Below are positions 1 to 8,893 of a DNA stretch of 64,000 nt, piece by piece. Both the position numbers and the translations under genes were made by a program. Position 1 is the first letter of the stretch. Each line of letters starts with the position of its first letter. The stretch is taken from positions 992,001 to 1,056,000 of the forward strand of contig NZ_CP017481.1 of the NCBI RefSeq assembly GCF_002307355.1, in the 5' to 3' direction. The notes beneath the pieces are model-generated. The model searched no databases. It had not been told where the DNA came from and saw nothing but the letters and a program-made list of their open reading frames with translations. The DNA comes from Pectobacterium polaris. GTDB taxonomy: Bacteria; Pseudomonadota; Gammaproteobacteria; Enterobacterales; Enterobacteriaceae.

Positions 1-15
1 TGCCACACGTTCGAG

Positions 16-51
16 AATAATCATTTTCAATATCATTTAATTAACTATAAT
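16..51 (+). promoter_or_regulatory. sodA promoter with Fur-like operator
   Basis: Four consecutive hexamers resembling the Fur unit NAT(A/T)AT are seen at 16-39 (AATAAT, CATTTT, CAATAT, CATTTA). They are followed by a consensus -10 TATAAT at 46-51, with a weak -35 TTTTCA at 24-29 (16-bp spacer). The operator overlaps the -35, as expected for a repressor. In E. coli sodA is repressed by Fur and ArcA and activated by SoxS. No clear SoxS box was identified here. The assignment to Fur is inference from the hexamer pattern. Confidence 0.55.
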
Positions 52-120
52 GAAGGTATTGCTTACGCGGTACTAACAACACAGTGCCGTAACATTTTTT
101 TTACCATGGAGATGCTAAAC

Positions 121-747
121 ATGAGTTATTCACTGCCATCGCTGCCTTATGCTTATGACGCACTGGAACCGCATTTCGACAAAGAAACGATGGAAATTCA
201 CCATTCCAAACACCATCAGGCTTACGTCAATAATGCTAACGCCGCGCTGGAATCTCTGCCTGAACTGGCTGCATTGTCTGCTGAAGAGCTGATCGCTCAA
301 CTGGATAAAGTTCCTGCGGAGAAAAGAACTGCACTGCGTAACAACGCAGGTGGCCACGTTAACCACAGCCTGTTCTGGAAAGGCCTGAAAGTAGGCACGA
401 CGCTGACTGGCGATCTAAAAGCCGCCATCGAACGTGATTTCGGCAGCGTTGATGCATTTAAAGAGAAATTTGAGCAAGCAGCAGCAACCCGCTTCGGTTC
501 TGGCTGGGCGTGGCTGGTACTGAAAGACGACGGCAAACTGGCCGTCGTGTCTACTGCAAACCAAGACAGCCCGCTGATGGGTGAAGCCGTTTCTGGTGCG
601 TCTGGCTACCCAATCGTCGGTCTGGACGTATGGGAGCACGCTTACTACCTGAAATATCAGAACCTTCGTCCAGCTTATGCTAAAGCATTCTGGAACGTGT
701 TGAACTGGGACGAAGCCGCTGCACGTTTCGCTAGCGCGAAAAAATAA
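121..747 (+). CDS. sodA: Superoxide dismutase [Mn]
   Basis: Cytoplasmic manganese superoxide dismutase converting superoxide to hydrogen peroxide and oxygen. The 208-residue product is nearly collinear with E. coli SodA. The four metal ligands are visible as His27, His82, Asp169 and His173 (the last two in DVWEHAYY). The start at 121 gives the family N-terminus [10 protein letters not shown] and is preceded by GGAG at 108-111. An in-frame ATG at 106 would add five residues (MEMLN) not found in the family, so I rejected it. The gene is monocistronic, with a Fur-like operator upstream and a strong hairpin downstream. Confidence 0.97.
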   Translation: MSYSLPSLPYAYDALEPHFDKETMEIHHSKHHQAYVNNANAALESLPELAALSAEELIAQLDKVPAEKRTALRNNAGGHVNHSLFWKGLKVGTTLTGDLKAAIERDFGSVDAFKEKFEQAAATRFGSGWAWLVLKDDGKLAVVSTANQDSPLMGEAVSGASGYPIVGLDVWEHAYYLKYQNLRPAYAKAFWNVLNWDEAAARFASAKK

Positions 748-758
748 AACCGTTGAGT

Positions 759-828
759 GCCTGATACCATCAGGCCTCTTCTGCGTTTGAATATAAACTG
801 GAATAACAGTCTGTTATTCCAGTTTTTT
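759..828 (+). terminator. sodA terminator hairpins
   Basis: A small hairpin GCCTGAT/ATCAGGC (759-775) is followed by a perfect 15-bp inverted repeat with arms at 795-809 and 811-825, ending in a run of six T. The second element is a textbook intrinsic terminator for sodA. Confidence 0.85.
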
Positions 829-887
829 ATTATCCCTCTCTAGACCTCGAGCCGCATGTACGCTGGCATTCCTCTCTCACTAACGCA

Positions 888-914
888 TAAAGTTTCGGAG
901 TAGCGTGCCGATAT
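888..914 (+). promoter_or_regulatory. Sigma-28 (FliA) promoter of the chemoreceptor gene
   Basis: TAAAGTTT (888-895), an 11-base spacer and GCCGATAT (907-914) match the enterobacterial FliA consensus TAAAGTTT-N11-GCCGATAA at every position but the last. It lies about 130 bp upstream of the chemoreceptor start, so the receptor should be expressed with the late flagellar/chemotaxis regulon. Confidence 0.85.
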
Positions 915-1046
915 CTACTGCGGGTTTTTATCATGTTGTTGTGCAGGGATAAGCTTGGTAAGCGGTAATCCGAGATGCTAACACCGCTAAGCAAGTGTGC
1001 ATCAGGATAGTGAATTCGACTCAATACGATATAGTGGTGGGATGTG

Positions 1047-2939
1047 ATGGCTATGAATTTTGACAATCTAAAAGTCGGTAAAAAATTAGGATTAGGCTTT
1101 TTCCTGATTCTGCTGATGACCATGGTGATTGCTGGTGCGGGCATTATGCATATTGGCTCGCTGAAAGACAGTATTGATAAAGTTAATTTAAGCAACGATA
1201 TCAATGATGAAATTAATCAGGCTAAATATTACCGCGCATTATATGGCACCACCTATAATCCTGATGATATAAAAAAGAACGTTGAACACATTGCCAATGT
1301 TAGTAAACTCGCTGAAAAAGCAAAAGAATTTCACTGGCCGGAAAGCGACGCCAAGAAAATAGCCAGTATCCCAACATTAATTACCAGCTATCAGGAAAAA
1401 CAAAGTAATTATATTAATGCAGTGGGAAAAAAGGATGCCGTCAGAAAAAGCTGGAATATCTCAACAACAGAAAAACCCCTAGAACAGCTCAACGATCAAT
1501 TAAAGACGGACAATAACAGCGCTAACCTTCAATTATTACTTTCTGATCTGAACCAAAAACTAATTGCCGTCCGCTACCACGTTCGTGGGTTATTACTGTC
1601 TACCAATAAAGAATCTGAAGAAAAGCTGACGGATGCCATCAACGCAGCACAAACGTCATTGACCTTCCTGTATCAAAGCCTGTCTGCCGAACAGCGTGAA
1701 ACACTGACACCCGTTCTGGCAATAATGAACAATTATGAAGAGCAGGTTCTGGCCTATATGCCGGCCTATGAGGAGGAAATGGCGCAGGCGGGGCAAATGC
1801 AGGTTGTCGCCGGACAGTTAAACGACGTAGTTAAATCCCTGCTCAGCGATCAGTTGGCGGCATCGCAGGAAGACATTCGCAATGCCACGCTGCAAATGAG
1901 CATCGCCGCGCTGATTACGCTACTGCTTGGTCTGCTGATTTCCTGGTTTATTTCACGTCAGATCACGACACCGCTTGGCAACACATTGAGCATGGCTGAG
2001 AAAATCGCAACAGGCGATCTCACCATGTCCATCAACACAACTCGTAAGGATGAGCTGGGTCAGTTGATGAGTGCGATGTCGAAAATGAATGACAACCTGC
2101 ACAATATGATCGATGACATTCGCGTCGGCGTCAGCCAGATTTCTAACGCGTCCAGCGAGATCGTCGCGGGTAACACGGACCTGTCATCACGTACCGAGCA
2201 GCAGGCCGCTGCCGTTGAGCAAACCGCCGCCAGCATGGAGCAGCTCACCGCGACGGTTAAGCAAAACGCAGATAACGCACACCACGCCAACAAGCTGGCA
2301 ATCAGCGCATCTCAAACCGCAAAACAAGGCGGTGAGCAGGTGAATAACGTGGTGCAAACCATGACGGCGATTGAGAGCAGTTCTAAGCGTATCGCGGAAA
2401 TCACGTCCGTCATCAACAGCATCGCCTTCCAGACCAACATTCTGGCATTGAACGCCGCGGTGGAAGCCGCCCGCGCCGGTGAGCAAGGCCGTGGATTTGC
2501 CGTTGTTGCCAGCGAAGTCCGTAGCCTTGCCCAGCGCAGTTCTCAGGCCGCGAAGGAAATCGAAGGCCTGATCTCTGAATCGGTTACTCAGGTATCACGC
2601 GGAGCGACGCTGGTTGGCAATGCCGGTAAAACGATGAATGATATCGTCACCTCTATCACGCAGGTGCATGACATCATGGGTGAAATTGCTACCGCATCGG
2701 ATGAGCAAAGCCGGGGAATTAGCCAGGTTAGCCAGGCGATTGTTGAGATGGACAGCACCACGCAGCAGAACGCCGCGCTGGTTGAACAATCCTCTGCCGC
2801 TGCCGACTCGCTGGAAGAGCAGGCAAGACTGCTGAAGCAAGCGGTTTCCGTCTTCCGTCTGGCAAACTCGCAGCATGATGACACCCCAGCGGGTATCGCG
2901 TTTGCCGACCAAACGCATCGTCTGCACGCGCCGCGCTAA
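1047..2939 (+). CDS. Methyl-accepting chemotaxis protein
   Basis: Inner-membrane chemoreceptor of about 630 residues. A first transmembrane segment follows NLKVGKKLG near residues 12-35. A periplasmic helical sensing domain of the four-helix-bundle type runs to about 285. The second membrane segment is [12 protein letters not shown], followed by a HAMP domain ([19 protein letters not shown]). The cytoplasmic signalling domain has the conserved hairpin tip ([20 protein letters not shown]). The C-terminus ends in HAPR and lacks the NWETF-type pentapeptide that tethers CheR/CheB, so adaptation probably needs help from other receptors. The ligand cannot be read from the sequence. Possible starts are GTG 1044, ATG 1047 and ATG 1053; GGTGGG at 1036-1041 fits ATG 1047 or 1053. 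The gene has a sigma-28 promoter. Confidence 0.93.
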   Translation: MAMNFDNLKVGKKLGLGFFLILLMTMVIAGAGIMHIGSLKDSIDKVNLSNDINDEINQAKYYRALYGTTYNPDDIKKNVEHIANVSKLAEKAKEFHWPESDAKKIASIPTLITSYQEKQSNYINAVGKKDAVRKSWNISTTEKPLEQLNDQLKTDNNSANLQLLLSDLNQKLIAVRYHVRGLLLSTNKESEEKLTDAINAAQTSLTFLYQSLSAEQRETLTPVLAIMNNYEEQVLAYMPAYEEEMAQAGQMQVVAGQLNDVVKSLLSDQLAASQEDIRNATLQMSIAALITLLLGLLISWFISRQITTPLGNTLSMAEKIATGDLTMSINTTRKDELGQLMSAMSKMNDNLHNMIDDIRVGVSQISNASSEIVAGNTDLSSRTEQQAAAVEQTAASMEQLTATVKQNADNAHHANKLAISASQTAKQGGEQVNNVVQTMTAIESSSKRIAEITSVINSIAFQTNILALNAAVEAARAGEQGRGFAVVASEVRSLAQRSSQAAKEIEGLISESVTQVSRGATLVGNAGKTMNDIVTSITQVHDIMGEIATASDEQSRGISQVSQAIVEMDSTTQQNAALVEQSSAAADSLEEQARLLKQAVSVFRLANSQHDDTPAGIAFADQTHRLHAPR

Positions 2940-2963
2940 TATCAACAAACGTACCAAAAACGA

Positions 2964-2990
2964 CAAAGCCCCTGTTAAACAGGGGCTTCA
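2964..2990. terminator. Bidirectional terminator between the chemoreceptor gene and yibL
   Basis: The inverted repeat AAGCCCCTGTT / AACAGGGGCTT (2966-2988) lies between two convergent genes and can serve both. A-rich sequence on its left gives a U-tract for the minus-strand transcript. Confidence 0.75.
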
Positions 2991-3034
2991 TCAACGAATC
3001 TATCACCAGCATCGGTCTGCGCAGAGAAGAAACC

Positions 3035-3397
3035 TTAGAACGGTTTCGGCGCGAAGCCTGTCATCTCTTTTAAATCCATCTCGCGCCCCAGAGCCGTCAT
3101 CGGGTGCACTACCACCAAACCGCGAACGCTTTTCTTCAACGTTCCCATATCAGCTTGCTCTTTTTTAGTAATCGCACGTTTGAAAGGCAGGTTCGCCAGT
3201 TTCTGTGCTTCTTTGCTGAGCTTCTGTTCTCTCACGTTACGCAGGCGCTCGATTTCAGCCGTTAGCTTCTCGCAGGCCTCCAGATTGAGGGCGATGGCTT
3301 CAGCATCACCTTGTTCCAGCAGCGTGGTCTGCTTATGCGTCAGCTTATCCAATTGGTCGCTAAGGCGTTTGATCTCTGCTTTTTCCTGCTCTTTCAT
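3035..3397 (-). CDS. yibL: YibL family ribosome-associated protein (DUF2810)
   Basis: Small highly charged protein of 120 residues matching E. coli YibL in length and in its conserved second half ([32 protein letters not shown]). The first 60 residues are heptad-like and probably form a helical hairpin or coiled coil. YibL has been reported to co-purify with ribosomes, but its exact role is not established. The ATG at 3397 ([10 protein letters not shown]) is the family start. The longer open frame to 3445 reads through untranslated leader. It sits downstream of mtlR as in E. coli, separated by a palindromic repeat. Confidence 0.88.
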   Translation of the reverse strand: MKEQEKAEIKRLSDQLDKLTHKQTTLLEQGDAEAIALNLEACEKLTAEIERLRNVREQKLSKEAQKLANLPFKRAITKKEQADMGTLKKSVRGLVVVHPMTALGREMDLKEMTGFAPKPF

Positions 3398-3456
3398 AAA
3401 AGATAACCTATATAACGGGAGAATAATGCGGGGCACAGCATACACTATACGCTAAA

Positions 3457-3567
3457 TAATTCGAGTTGCGTGAAGGCGGGAACCGCACGCCCCCCGGAGC
3501 TTACTCGGGTAAGTGACTGAGTTGGGTAAGACCAGCCACACCTATGCCGCGTGAAGGATAGCTACTA
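3457..3567. repeat. Degenerate copy of the ~120-bp imperfect palindromic repeat
   Basis: This stretch shares a common scheme with the better-preserved element at 42428-42555: TTCGAGTTGC, then GGAGCTTACTC, AGTAAGTGACTG, GTAAG and finally a CTTGAA-like end. It has accumulated many substitutions. It occupies most of the gap between yibL and mtlR. The element probably forms a long RNA hairpin and may act as a transcript-end or stability element. Confidence 0.6.
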
Positions 3568-3612
3568 TAAACGCCTGACATGACGCAGTGACGTAATAAA
3601 ACAGAGTGGGGA

Positions 3613-4143
3613 TTAAAACGCCTTTTTCAGACTGATTTGCGCAATTAAGGTGGTCAGGGATAGCACCAGCGTGGAACGCACCATCTGCTGATAACGCTGC
3701 CGCTGCATACTCACCAAAAGCGGATCGGCGGCGTCGGCCACCGGCGGCAAGGCAGGCTCTGTAGGCAACGCCGCCACACAGTGCAGCTCGCCGATAGGCC
3801 CCAGAATTTCATCATCGGTAAAACGGTAATGCCGATCGTCATGTGCCAGCTCTTCGCCCAGCGCCATTAACAGCTCCGCATCTTCGTACTCTTTACGGCT
3901 GATCATTCCCAGGCCATAAATCAGTTTCAGGCGCACGGAAAGGTCGCCCAGCGGGCCCGTTCCCGTCATCAGGGGTTCAACGGCATATTTCACCGCATAA
4001 TCATCTTTACGGAACACCTGCAACATCAGGATACTGACCGCTTCAGCCAGCAGCTCAACGGCGCAGAGCATAAAGTCGCGCACGGTCTTCCCTGAGTTCA
4101 GCGCTTCCAGAACCCGGTTTTCAAACGCCTGTGTTTCTTCCAT
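3613..4143 (-). CDS. mtlR: Mannitol operon repressor MtlR
   Basis: All-helical MtlR family protein of 176 residues that represses the mtl operon and has no classical helix-turn-helix. Conserved family blocks are evident: FENRVLEALNSGKTVRDF, VFRKDDYAVKYAVEPLM, GPLGDLSVRLKLIYGLG, EYEDAELLMALGEEL, FTDDEILGPIGELHCVAALP and the ISLKKAF end. The ATG at 4143 (MEETQAFENRV) is preceded by GAGAAG at good spacing and matches the core of E. coli MtlR, which has a longer N-terminus. An in-frame extension to 4272 runs through a likely structured leader. It is the last gene of mtlA-mtlD-mtlR. Confidence 0.92.
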   Translation of the reverse strand: MEETQAFENRVLEALNSGKTVRDFMLCAVELLAEAVSILMLQVFRKDDYAVKYAVEPLMTGTGPLGDLSVRLKLIYGLGMISRKEYEDAELLMALGEELAHDDRHYRFTDDEILGPIGELHCVAALPTEPALPPVADAADPLLVSMQRQRYQQMVRSTLVLSLTTLIAQISLKKAF

Positions 4144-4206
4144 CGTCACTTCTCGACCTTTTAACCCCGCCCACAGCATCCCCCATCTCGGCAGCATGCT
4201 TACCGG

Positions 4207-4275
4207 CAGGTGTGGCGACATCCTATCCCCGACGTCGCCCGTATACCTTACACCGTGTCGAAAAGACCACACCTG
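4207..4275 (-). promoter_or_regulatory. Potential RNA stem between mtlD and mtlR
   Basis: CAGGTGTGG (4207-4215) pairs perfectly with CCACACCTG (4267-4275). CGACA (4216-4220) can pair with TGTCG (4256-4260) across a bulge. The element lies directly upstream of mtlR in the operon transcript. It could tune mtlR translation or processing. This is a visual call, and no fold was computed. Confidence 0.35.
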
Positions 4276-4296
4276 CCTGATGACGAGACACGCCGA

Positions 4297-5445
4297 TTAC
4301 TGCATGGCGTTATACACATTCACTGCTTGCGCGACAACCTCGCTGTCAGCATCCAGACCAGAAATCTGCACCAGCGCCGCCTGCGGCCCCTGAGTACGGA
4401 TTAACTCAGCCAGTTCCAGCGCCTGCGGATCCTGTTCACTGCGATAATGCATCGCGGCGGCAATGCCGGTAATCAGGTTGTCATGCGGCAAATGATATTC
4501 CAGCGTGCCGAGCAACGGCTTGATCAAACGGTCGCCTGCACTCAGCTTGCGCAGCGGCTGACGGCCAACGCGCTCTACATCATCGTGTAGATGCGGGTTT
4601 TCAAAGCGGCTGAGAATCTTGTTGATATAGGCAGCGTGCTTCTCTGCATCAAAACCGTAGCGTTTGATGAGTACCGCACCGCTCTCTTCCATTGCGCCTT
4701 TGACCACGGCTCTGACTTTCGGGTCGAGAATCGCATCGCGAATCGTTTGATGACGCGCCTGCTGGCCGAGGTAGGCCGTAATCGCATGGCCCGTGTTCAG
4801 CGTGAAGAGCTTACGCTCGACAAACGCCATCAGGTTGTCGGTCAGTTCCATACCAGGAATCGCTGGCGGCTCACCACAGAACTGAGTTTTATCAACAATC
4901 CATTCGCTGAAGGTTTCTACCGTCACCGCCAGCACATCGTCGCTACCGGCTTCGGAAGGAGGAACGATGCGATCCACGGCGGAATCCACGAATCCCACAT
5001 GCTCAACCACCCATTCCTGATGGCCTTCTGGCAGCAGTTTCAACACATGCTGTTTTAACTGGCTGGTGCCACGCACCATATTTTCACAGGCAATAATGTT
5101 CAACGGCCGGGTATTACCGTCGTTATGACGCTTAACCAGCCCCTGAGCGATAGTTCCGGCGATTTTTTCCAGAATCTGCGGCCCCACAGCGGTCGTCACC
5201 AGATCGGCCACGGCAATCAGCGCGACGGCATCCTGGCTGCCGCTGTGAACGGCGCTAACGTTGCTAACGGTATCAACCTGCGTGTTATCGCCGACAATCC
5301 GCACCGTATAGCTTGTACGGCTGTTCAGGGCATCCAACAGTGGCTGATTGACGTCAGCGAATGTCAGTTCGACGTTGGCATCGGCCAACAATTTCCCAAT
5401 AAACCCACGGCCAATATTACCCGCGCCAAAATGTAATGCTTTCAT
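4297..5445 (-). CDS. mtlD: Mannitol-1-phosphate 5-dehydrogenase
   Basis: Cytoplasmic NAD-dependent dehydrogenase that oxidises mannitol 1-phosphate, produced by the MtlA PTS, to fructose 6-phosphate. The 382-residue length equals that of E. coli MtlD. The N-terminus [20 protein letters not shown] carries the dinucleotide-binding GxGxxG-like motif. The substrate region includes [24 protein letters not shown] and [12 protein letters not shown] of the long-chain polyol dehydrogenase family. It is the second gene of the operon, 61 bp after mtlA, with a hairpin in the gap. Confidence 0.97.
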   Translation of the reverse strand: MKALHFGAGNIGRGFIGKLLADANVELTFADVNQPLLDALNSRTSYTVRIVGDNTQVDTVSNVSAVHSGSQDAVALIAVADLVTTAVGPQILEKIAGTIAQGLVKRHNDGNTRPLNIIACENMVRGTSQLKQHVLKLLPEGHQEWVVEHVGFVDSAVDRIVPPSEAGSDDVLAVTVETFSEWIVDKTQFCGEPPAIPGMELTDNLMAFVERKLFTLNTGHAITAYLGQQARHQTIRDAILDPKVRAVVKGAMEESGAVLIKRYGFDAEKHAAYINKILSRFENPHLHDDVERVGRQPLRKLSAGDRLIKPLLGTLEYHLPHDNLITGIAAAMHYRSEQDPQALELAELIRTQGPQAALVQISGLDADSEVVAQAVNVYNAMQ

Positions 5446-5465
5446 GAGACATAACCTTAAAAAAA

Positions 5466-5493
5466 CATAAAAAGAGGCCGCCCGCAGGCGGCC
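5466..5493 (-). terminator. Intercistronic terminator between mtlA and mtlD
   Basis: On the minus strand GGCCGCC-TGCG-GGCGGCC (5476-5493) is followed by TCTTTTTATGTTTTT. This is a strong GC stem plus U-tract in the mtlA-mtlD gap. It may cause partial termination, lowering mtlD and mtlR relative to mtlA, or stabilise the mtlA mRNA end. Confidence 0.7.
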
Positions 5494-5506
5494 CTAGCCA
5501 CATCAA

Positions 5507-7417
5507 TTAAGCACTCTTTTTACCGGAGAGTAAGTCGAGTACTTCCTGAACATCCAGGGTCTGTGCCAGACGTTCAATGACGGCATCATCATCCAGTGCG
5601 TTGGTCAGACTGGTGATGACCTGAATATGTTCGTTGTTGCGAGCGGCAATACCGATAACCAGACGCGCAACCTCATCTTCTTCATCGCCAAAGCGAACGC
5701 CTTCAGGATATTGGCAGAAAACAACGCCCGTTTTCAGCACGCGGTCTTTCGCTTCAATCGTACCGTGCGGCATGGCGATCGATTCGCCCAGATAGGTAGA
5801 GGTCAGCTTTTCACGTTCCAGCATCGCTTCAACATACGCAGGCTCGACATAACCGCCTTTCACCAGTTGCTCACCGGCGAAACGGATTGCCTGCTCTTTG
5901 TCTGTCGCATGCTGATTCAGGAACACATTGCCTGCACCCAGTTGGAACAGGTTAGTCTGTGCGTCGGCTACAGCAGCAGGTGCTGGCGTCGCGACGGCTT
6001 CAGACTTCACGGCACCCTGTGCTGCGGTAAGACGTGCCACCAGATCGCTATACAGACCGCTATCAAGGAAGTTAGTCAGAGAAATGTGCTGTGCCTGCGG
6101 CGCATGACGCATCGCACGCTCGGTCAGATCGCGGTGCGTAATCACCAGATCGACATCGTCCGGCAGACTATTGATCGCGCTGTTAGTCACCGAAATGTTG
6201 GTCAGCCCGGCATCCTGAACTTTCTTGCGCAGCACACCCGCACCCATCGCGCTGGAACCCATACCGGCGTCACACGCTACGATGATTTTACGCACGGTGC
6301 TCATATCACCGCTGACACCAGCGTTAGTCGCCGTGCCTTTAGAAGACGCTTTCATTTCCTGCATGCGGCGCGTTGCATCGCCCAGGTCTTCTTCTTTTTG
6401 CTTGGTGCTTTTCAGCAGAATCGCCGACACAAGGAAGGACACCGCGAAAGCCGCTGCGATGGCCGCGAGGTTAGCGAAGTAAGCGCCTTTTGGCGTCATC
6501 GCCAGCACCGCCAGAATGGAACCTGGAGACGCAGGAGAAACCAAACCGCCACCCAGCACGCTCAGCGTAAACACGCCGGTCATCCCACCCAGAATCACCG
6601 CAATAATCAGACGCGGATTCATCAGCACATAAGGGAAGTAGATTTCGTGAATCCCGCCCAGGAAGTGGATAATCGCCGCACCTGGCGCTGACTCTTTCGC
6701 GTTACCACGACCGAAGAACATGTAAGCCATCAGCACGCCCATACCCGGGCCTGGGTTCGCTTCGATCAGGAAGAAAATAGACTTGCCGGTTTCCGTCGCC
6801 TGCTGAATACCCAGCGGTGAGAAGATACCGTGGTTAATGGCATTGTTCAGGAACAGAATTTTCGCCGGTTCAACGAAGATGGACGTAAGCGGCAGCAGGT
6901 TGTTCTGTACCATCAGGTTAACGCCGGAGGCCAGCACCTGAGAGAAGACTTCAACCAGCGGACCAATTGCCAAAAACGACAGGATTGCCAACAACATACC
7001 GATGATACCGGCAGAGAAGTTGTTGACCAGCATTTCAAAGCCGCTCTTGATTTTACCGTCGACCATGCGGTCAAAACGTTTGATCGTCCAGCCGCCCAAC
7101 GGGCCCACAATCATGGCACCGAGGAACATCGGGATATCCGTCCCGACGATCACACCCATCGTCGTAATGGCACCCACCACACCGCCACGCTCACCGAATA
7201 CCAGACGTCCGCCGGTATAACCAATCAGCAATGGCAGCAAATAGGTAATCATCGGACCGACGAGTTTCGCCAATGTTTCATTGGGGAACCAGCCAGTAGG
7301 GATAAACAGCGCGGTAATAATACCCCAGGCGATAAATGCGCCAATGTTGGGCATCACCATATTACTGAGGAAGCGACCAAAGTTTTGCACCTTGATCTTA
7401 ATATCTGGTGAAAGCAT
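5507..7417 (-). CDS. mtlA: PTS mannitol transporter subunit IICBA
   Basis: Mannitol-specific enzyme II that imports and phosphorylates mannitol. The 636-residue protein has domain order IIC-IIB-IIA. The membrane IIC part spans about residues 1-340 and includes the substrate-loop region GGIHEIYFPYVLM. The IIB phosphorylation site is Cys382 in IIVACDAGMGSSAMGAG. The C-terminal IIA domain has its active-site histidine at His551 in SIAMPHGTIEAKDRV. A linker rich in Ala/Pro (about 465-490) separates IIB and IIA. It is the first gene of the mtl operon, with AGGGG about 11 bases before ATG 7417. The upstream region carries four CRP-type palindromes. Confidence 0.97.
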   Translation of the reverse strand: MLSPDIKIKVQNFGRFLSNMVMPNIGAFIAWGIITALFIPTGWFPNETLAKLVGPMITYLLPLLIGYTGGRLVFGERGGVVGAITTMGVIVGTDIPMFLGAMIVGPLGGWTIKRFDRMVDGKIKSGFEMLVNNFSAGIIGMLLAILSFLAIGPLVEVFSQVLASGVNLMVQNNLLPLTSIFVEPAKILFLNNAINHGIFSPLGIQQATETGKSIFFLIEANPGPGMGVLMAYMFFGRGNAKESAPGAAIIHFLGGIHEIYFPYVLMNPRLIIAVILGGMTGVFTLSVLGGGLVSPASPGSILAVLAMTPKGAYFANLAAIAAAFAVSFLVSAILLKSTKQKEEDLGDATRRMQEMKASSKGTATNAGVSGDMSTVRKIIVACDAGMGSSAMGAGVLRKKVQDAGLTNISVTNSAINSLPDDVDLVITHRDLTERAMRHAPQAQHISLTNFLDSGLYSDLVARLTAAQGAVKSEAVATPAPAAVADAQTNLFQLGAGNVFLNQHATDKEQAIRFAGEQLVKGGYVEPAYVEAMLEREKLTSTYLGESIAMPHGTIEAKDRVLKTGVVFCQYPEGVRFGDEEDEVARLVIGIAARNNEHIQVITSLTNALDDDAVIERLAQTLDVQEVLDLLSGKKSA

Positions 7418-7585
7418 AAAAACACACCCCTATTGAAACGCGCTGACAATAAGAGCGCGTGGTAATTATCGTGAGACGGCGTGGCAATAAAAACACCGAT
7501 TACCACAAGAAGACTTCCGTCATTATTACTGTATGCAGCGCGGACTCTAACACGCTGTTTTCATACCGCAACTCCATGGCGGTAA

Positions 7586-7762
7586 CGTGACAAAAATCAC
7601 ACAACCACCCTACATCAACGATACAAATAGGTGATTTACTTCACAAAAAACCGTTAAAAATGAAAAACTAAACAGATTTTTAGACAAACACTGCGCCCTA
7701 TATGTGATTCAAGTCACATTTCTCAGGCATGTATTTGTTCTATTTATGTGATGTTAATCACA
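7586..7762 (-). promoter_or_regulatory. Array of four CRP-type sites upstream of mtlA
   Basis: The mtlA-yiaF gap (7418-7853) contains no gene. It has four palindromes of form GTGA-N6-TCAC: CGTGA-CAAAAA-TCACA at 7586-7601, GGTGA-TTTACT-TCACA at 7630-7645, TGTGA-TTCAAG-TCACA at 7703-7718 and TGTGA-TGTTAA-TCACA at 7747-7762. Centre spacings are 44, 73 and 44 bp. The two outer sites are perfect matches to the core. The E. coli mtl promoter also has several CRP sites. The exact -35/-10 of mtlA, expected around 7515-7560, was not resolved. Confidence 0.85.
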
Positions 7763-7853
7763 ATTTATTTTTACCCTCTCACCAGCCACACGCATCTTAC
7801 CCAGAATGCCTCTCTGCCCTATCGCATCGCTAAAGCGTCGGGGCACGACACGA

Positions 7854-8570
7854 CTAGGGATAATTCACACCAGTTATTCCTCTGAGCGCATTCATTAAAT
7901 TCTGCTGCTGTAGAGGTAACGCTGCCACCATGCTGTTATATTGCGCCACCTGTTGCGGCGTACGGAATTGCACAGACGAGCCATTAAACACGGCCTGATC
8001 GCCCTGAGCCTGAAGGAAATCGCCGATCTGAATCAGGCTTTGTGCGAAGGCAATCGCATTCGGAATGGCGGGTAACAGCGCGTTGGTGGGCTGTATTACC
8101 GTGCGTGCATACAACCGCTCATAGGGTATCTGCACCTCTTCGGGCTGTTTTAGCAGCCGATGGGCGTTGTCCGCCTGCACTTTCGCCGCCTGCACATGCT
8201 GGCTCAACAGGTTCATTGCCCCGATGGATTGGCGAAGGTCGTCACGCTGCGTCAGATAGTCTTTAGGGACGCGAATACGGGAAATTTGCCCCAGCATCGG
8301 CGTCAAACTGCCGGACACCGCCTGATTAAACTGCTGAGAAAAGGTAGTTAAAATCGCGTAATCGTTGGTGAAATTGCCAAAATTCTTCTTCTGCTCTTCC
8401 GTCAGTGTCGGCAATTTTCCATCCTGCTGCGACTGCACGCTTTGCAGGAATGCAACGAATGCCTTCCGCTGATCGGCTTCGCTGTCACCACAGGCAGCCA
8501 ACTGCAATGCCGCCAGAATAACCAGAACTGGCAACAGCCAGCGTGAACGGTACGTCATCAGCCTTCTCAT
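7854..8570 (-). CDS. yiaF: YiaF-like lipoprotein (DUF3053)
   Basis: Lipoprotein of 238 residues with a signal sequence and lipobox LQLAAC, lipidated at Cys27. The mature part is mostly helical and resembles the DUF3053 family whose E. coli member is YiaF. Function is unknown. Two starts are plausible: ATG 8570 with GGAG six bases upstream, and ATG 8558 (MTYRSRW) with AGAAGG. In E. coli yiaF lies beside ghrB; here it lies between the mtl operon and glyS, 7.9 kb from ghrB. Confidence 0.8.
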   Translation of the reverse strand: MRRLMTYRSRWLLPVLVILAALQLAACGDSEADQRKAFVAFLQSVQSQQDGKLPTLTEEQKKNFGNFTNDYAILTTFSQQFNQAVSGSLTPMLGQISRIRVPKDYLTQRDDLRQSIGAMNLLSQHVQAAKVQADNAHRLLKQPEEVQIPYERLYARTVIQPTNALLPAIPNAIAFAQSLIQIGDFLQAQGDQAVFNGSSVQFRTPQQVAQYNSMVAALPLQQQNLMNALRGITGVNYP

Positions 8571-8830
8571 TCCCTACTCCTGTTATGCTTACTGCCCCGC
8601 CAGCCGTGCTTTACTCAGACAAAAACACGCTGACGACGGATTTTCCATGACAAGATTTTCTACGACATAAGCATAGTCGAATCAGGCTGGCTGTGCAGGA
8701 AAAGGCCAGGTCTGACAACGAATACCGATTGTTTAAGCATCGAGAGACGCGGGACGACCATCGGATTTTGCCAACGGAGTCGTTGGTCGATACGGATCGA
8801 AACCACGGGGTGGGGACATCTGTAATGCGG
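8571..8830. other. Gap between yiaF and the glyS terminator
   Basis: I find no convincing gene in this gap. A 114-codon plus-strand open frame (8693-9037) runs through the glyS terminator and into antisense of glyS, and is not credible. A yiaF promoter should lie here but no consensus elements stand out. Confidence 0.5.
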
Positions 8831-8870
8831 AAAAAAATAACCCCCGAACGGGCGAACCGACTCGGGGGTT
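8831..8870 (-). terminator. glyQS terminator
   Basis: The minus-strand hairpin AACCCCCGA/TCGGGGGTT (arms 8862-8870 and 8839-8847) has a 14-base loop and is followed by a U-rich run (complement of 8831-8838). It starts 24 bp after the glyS stop. Confidence 0.85.
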
Positions 8871-8893
8871 GGGATTACGTAACGCTATTGTCG

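Noticed and set aside
5627..6691. 354-codon plus-strand open frame
   Set aside because: It is antisense to mtlA, with shadow-like composition and no Shine-Dalgarno or domain.
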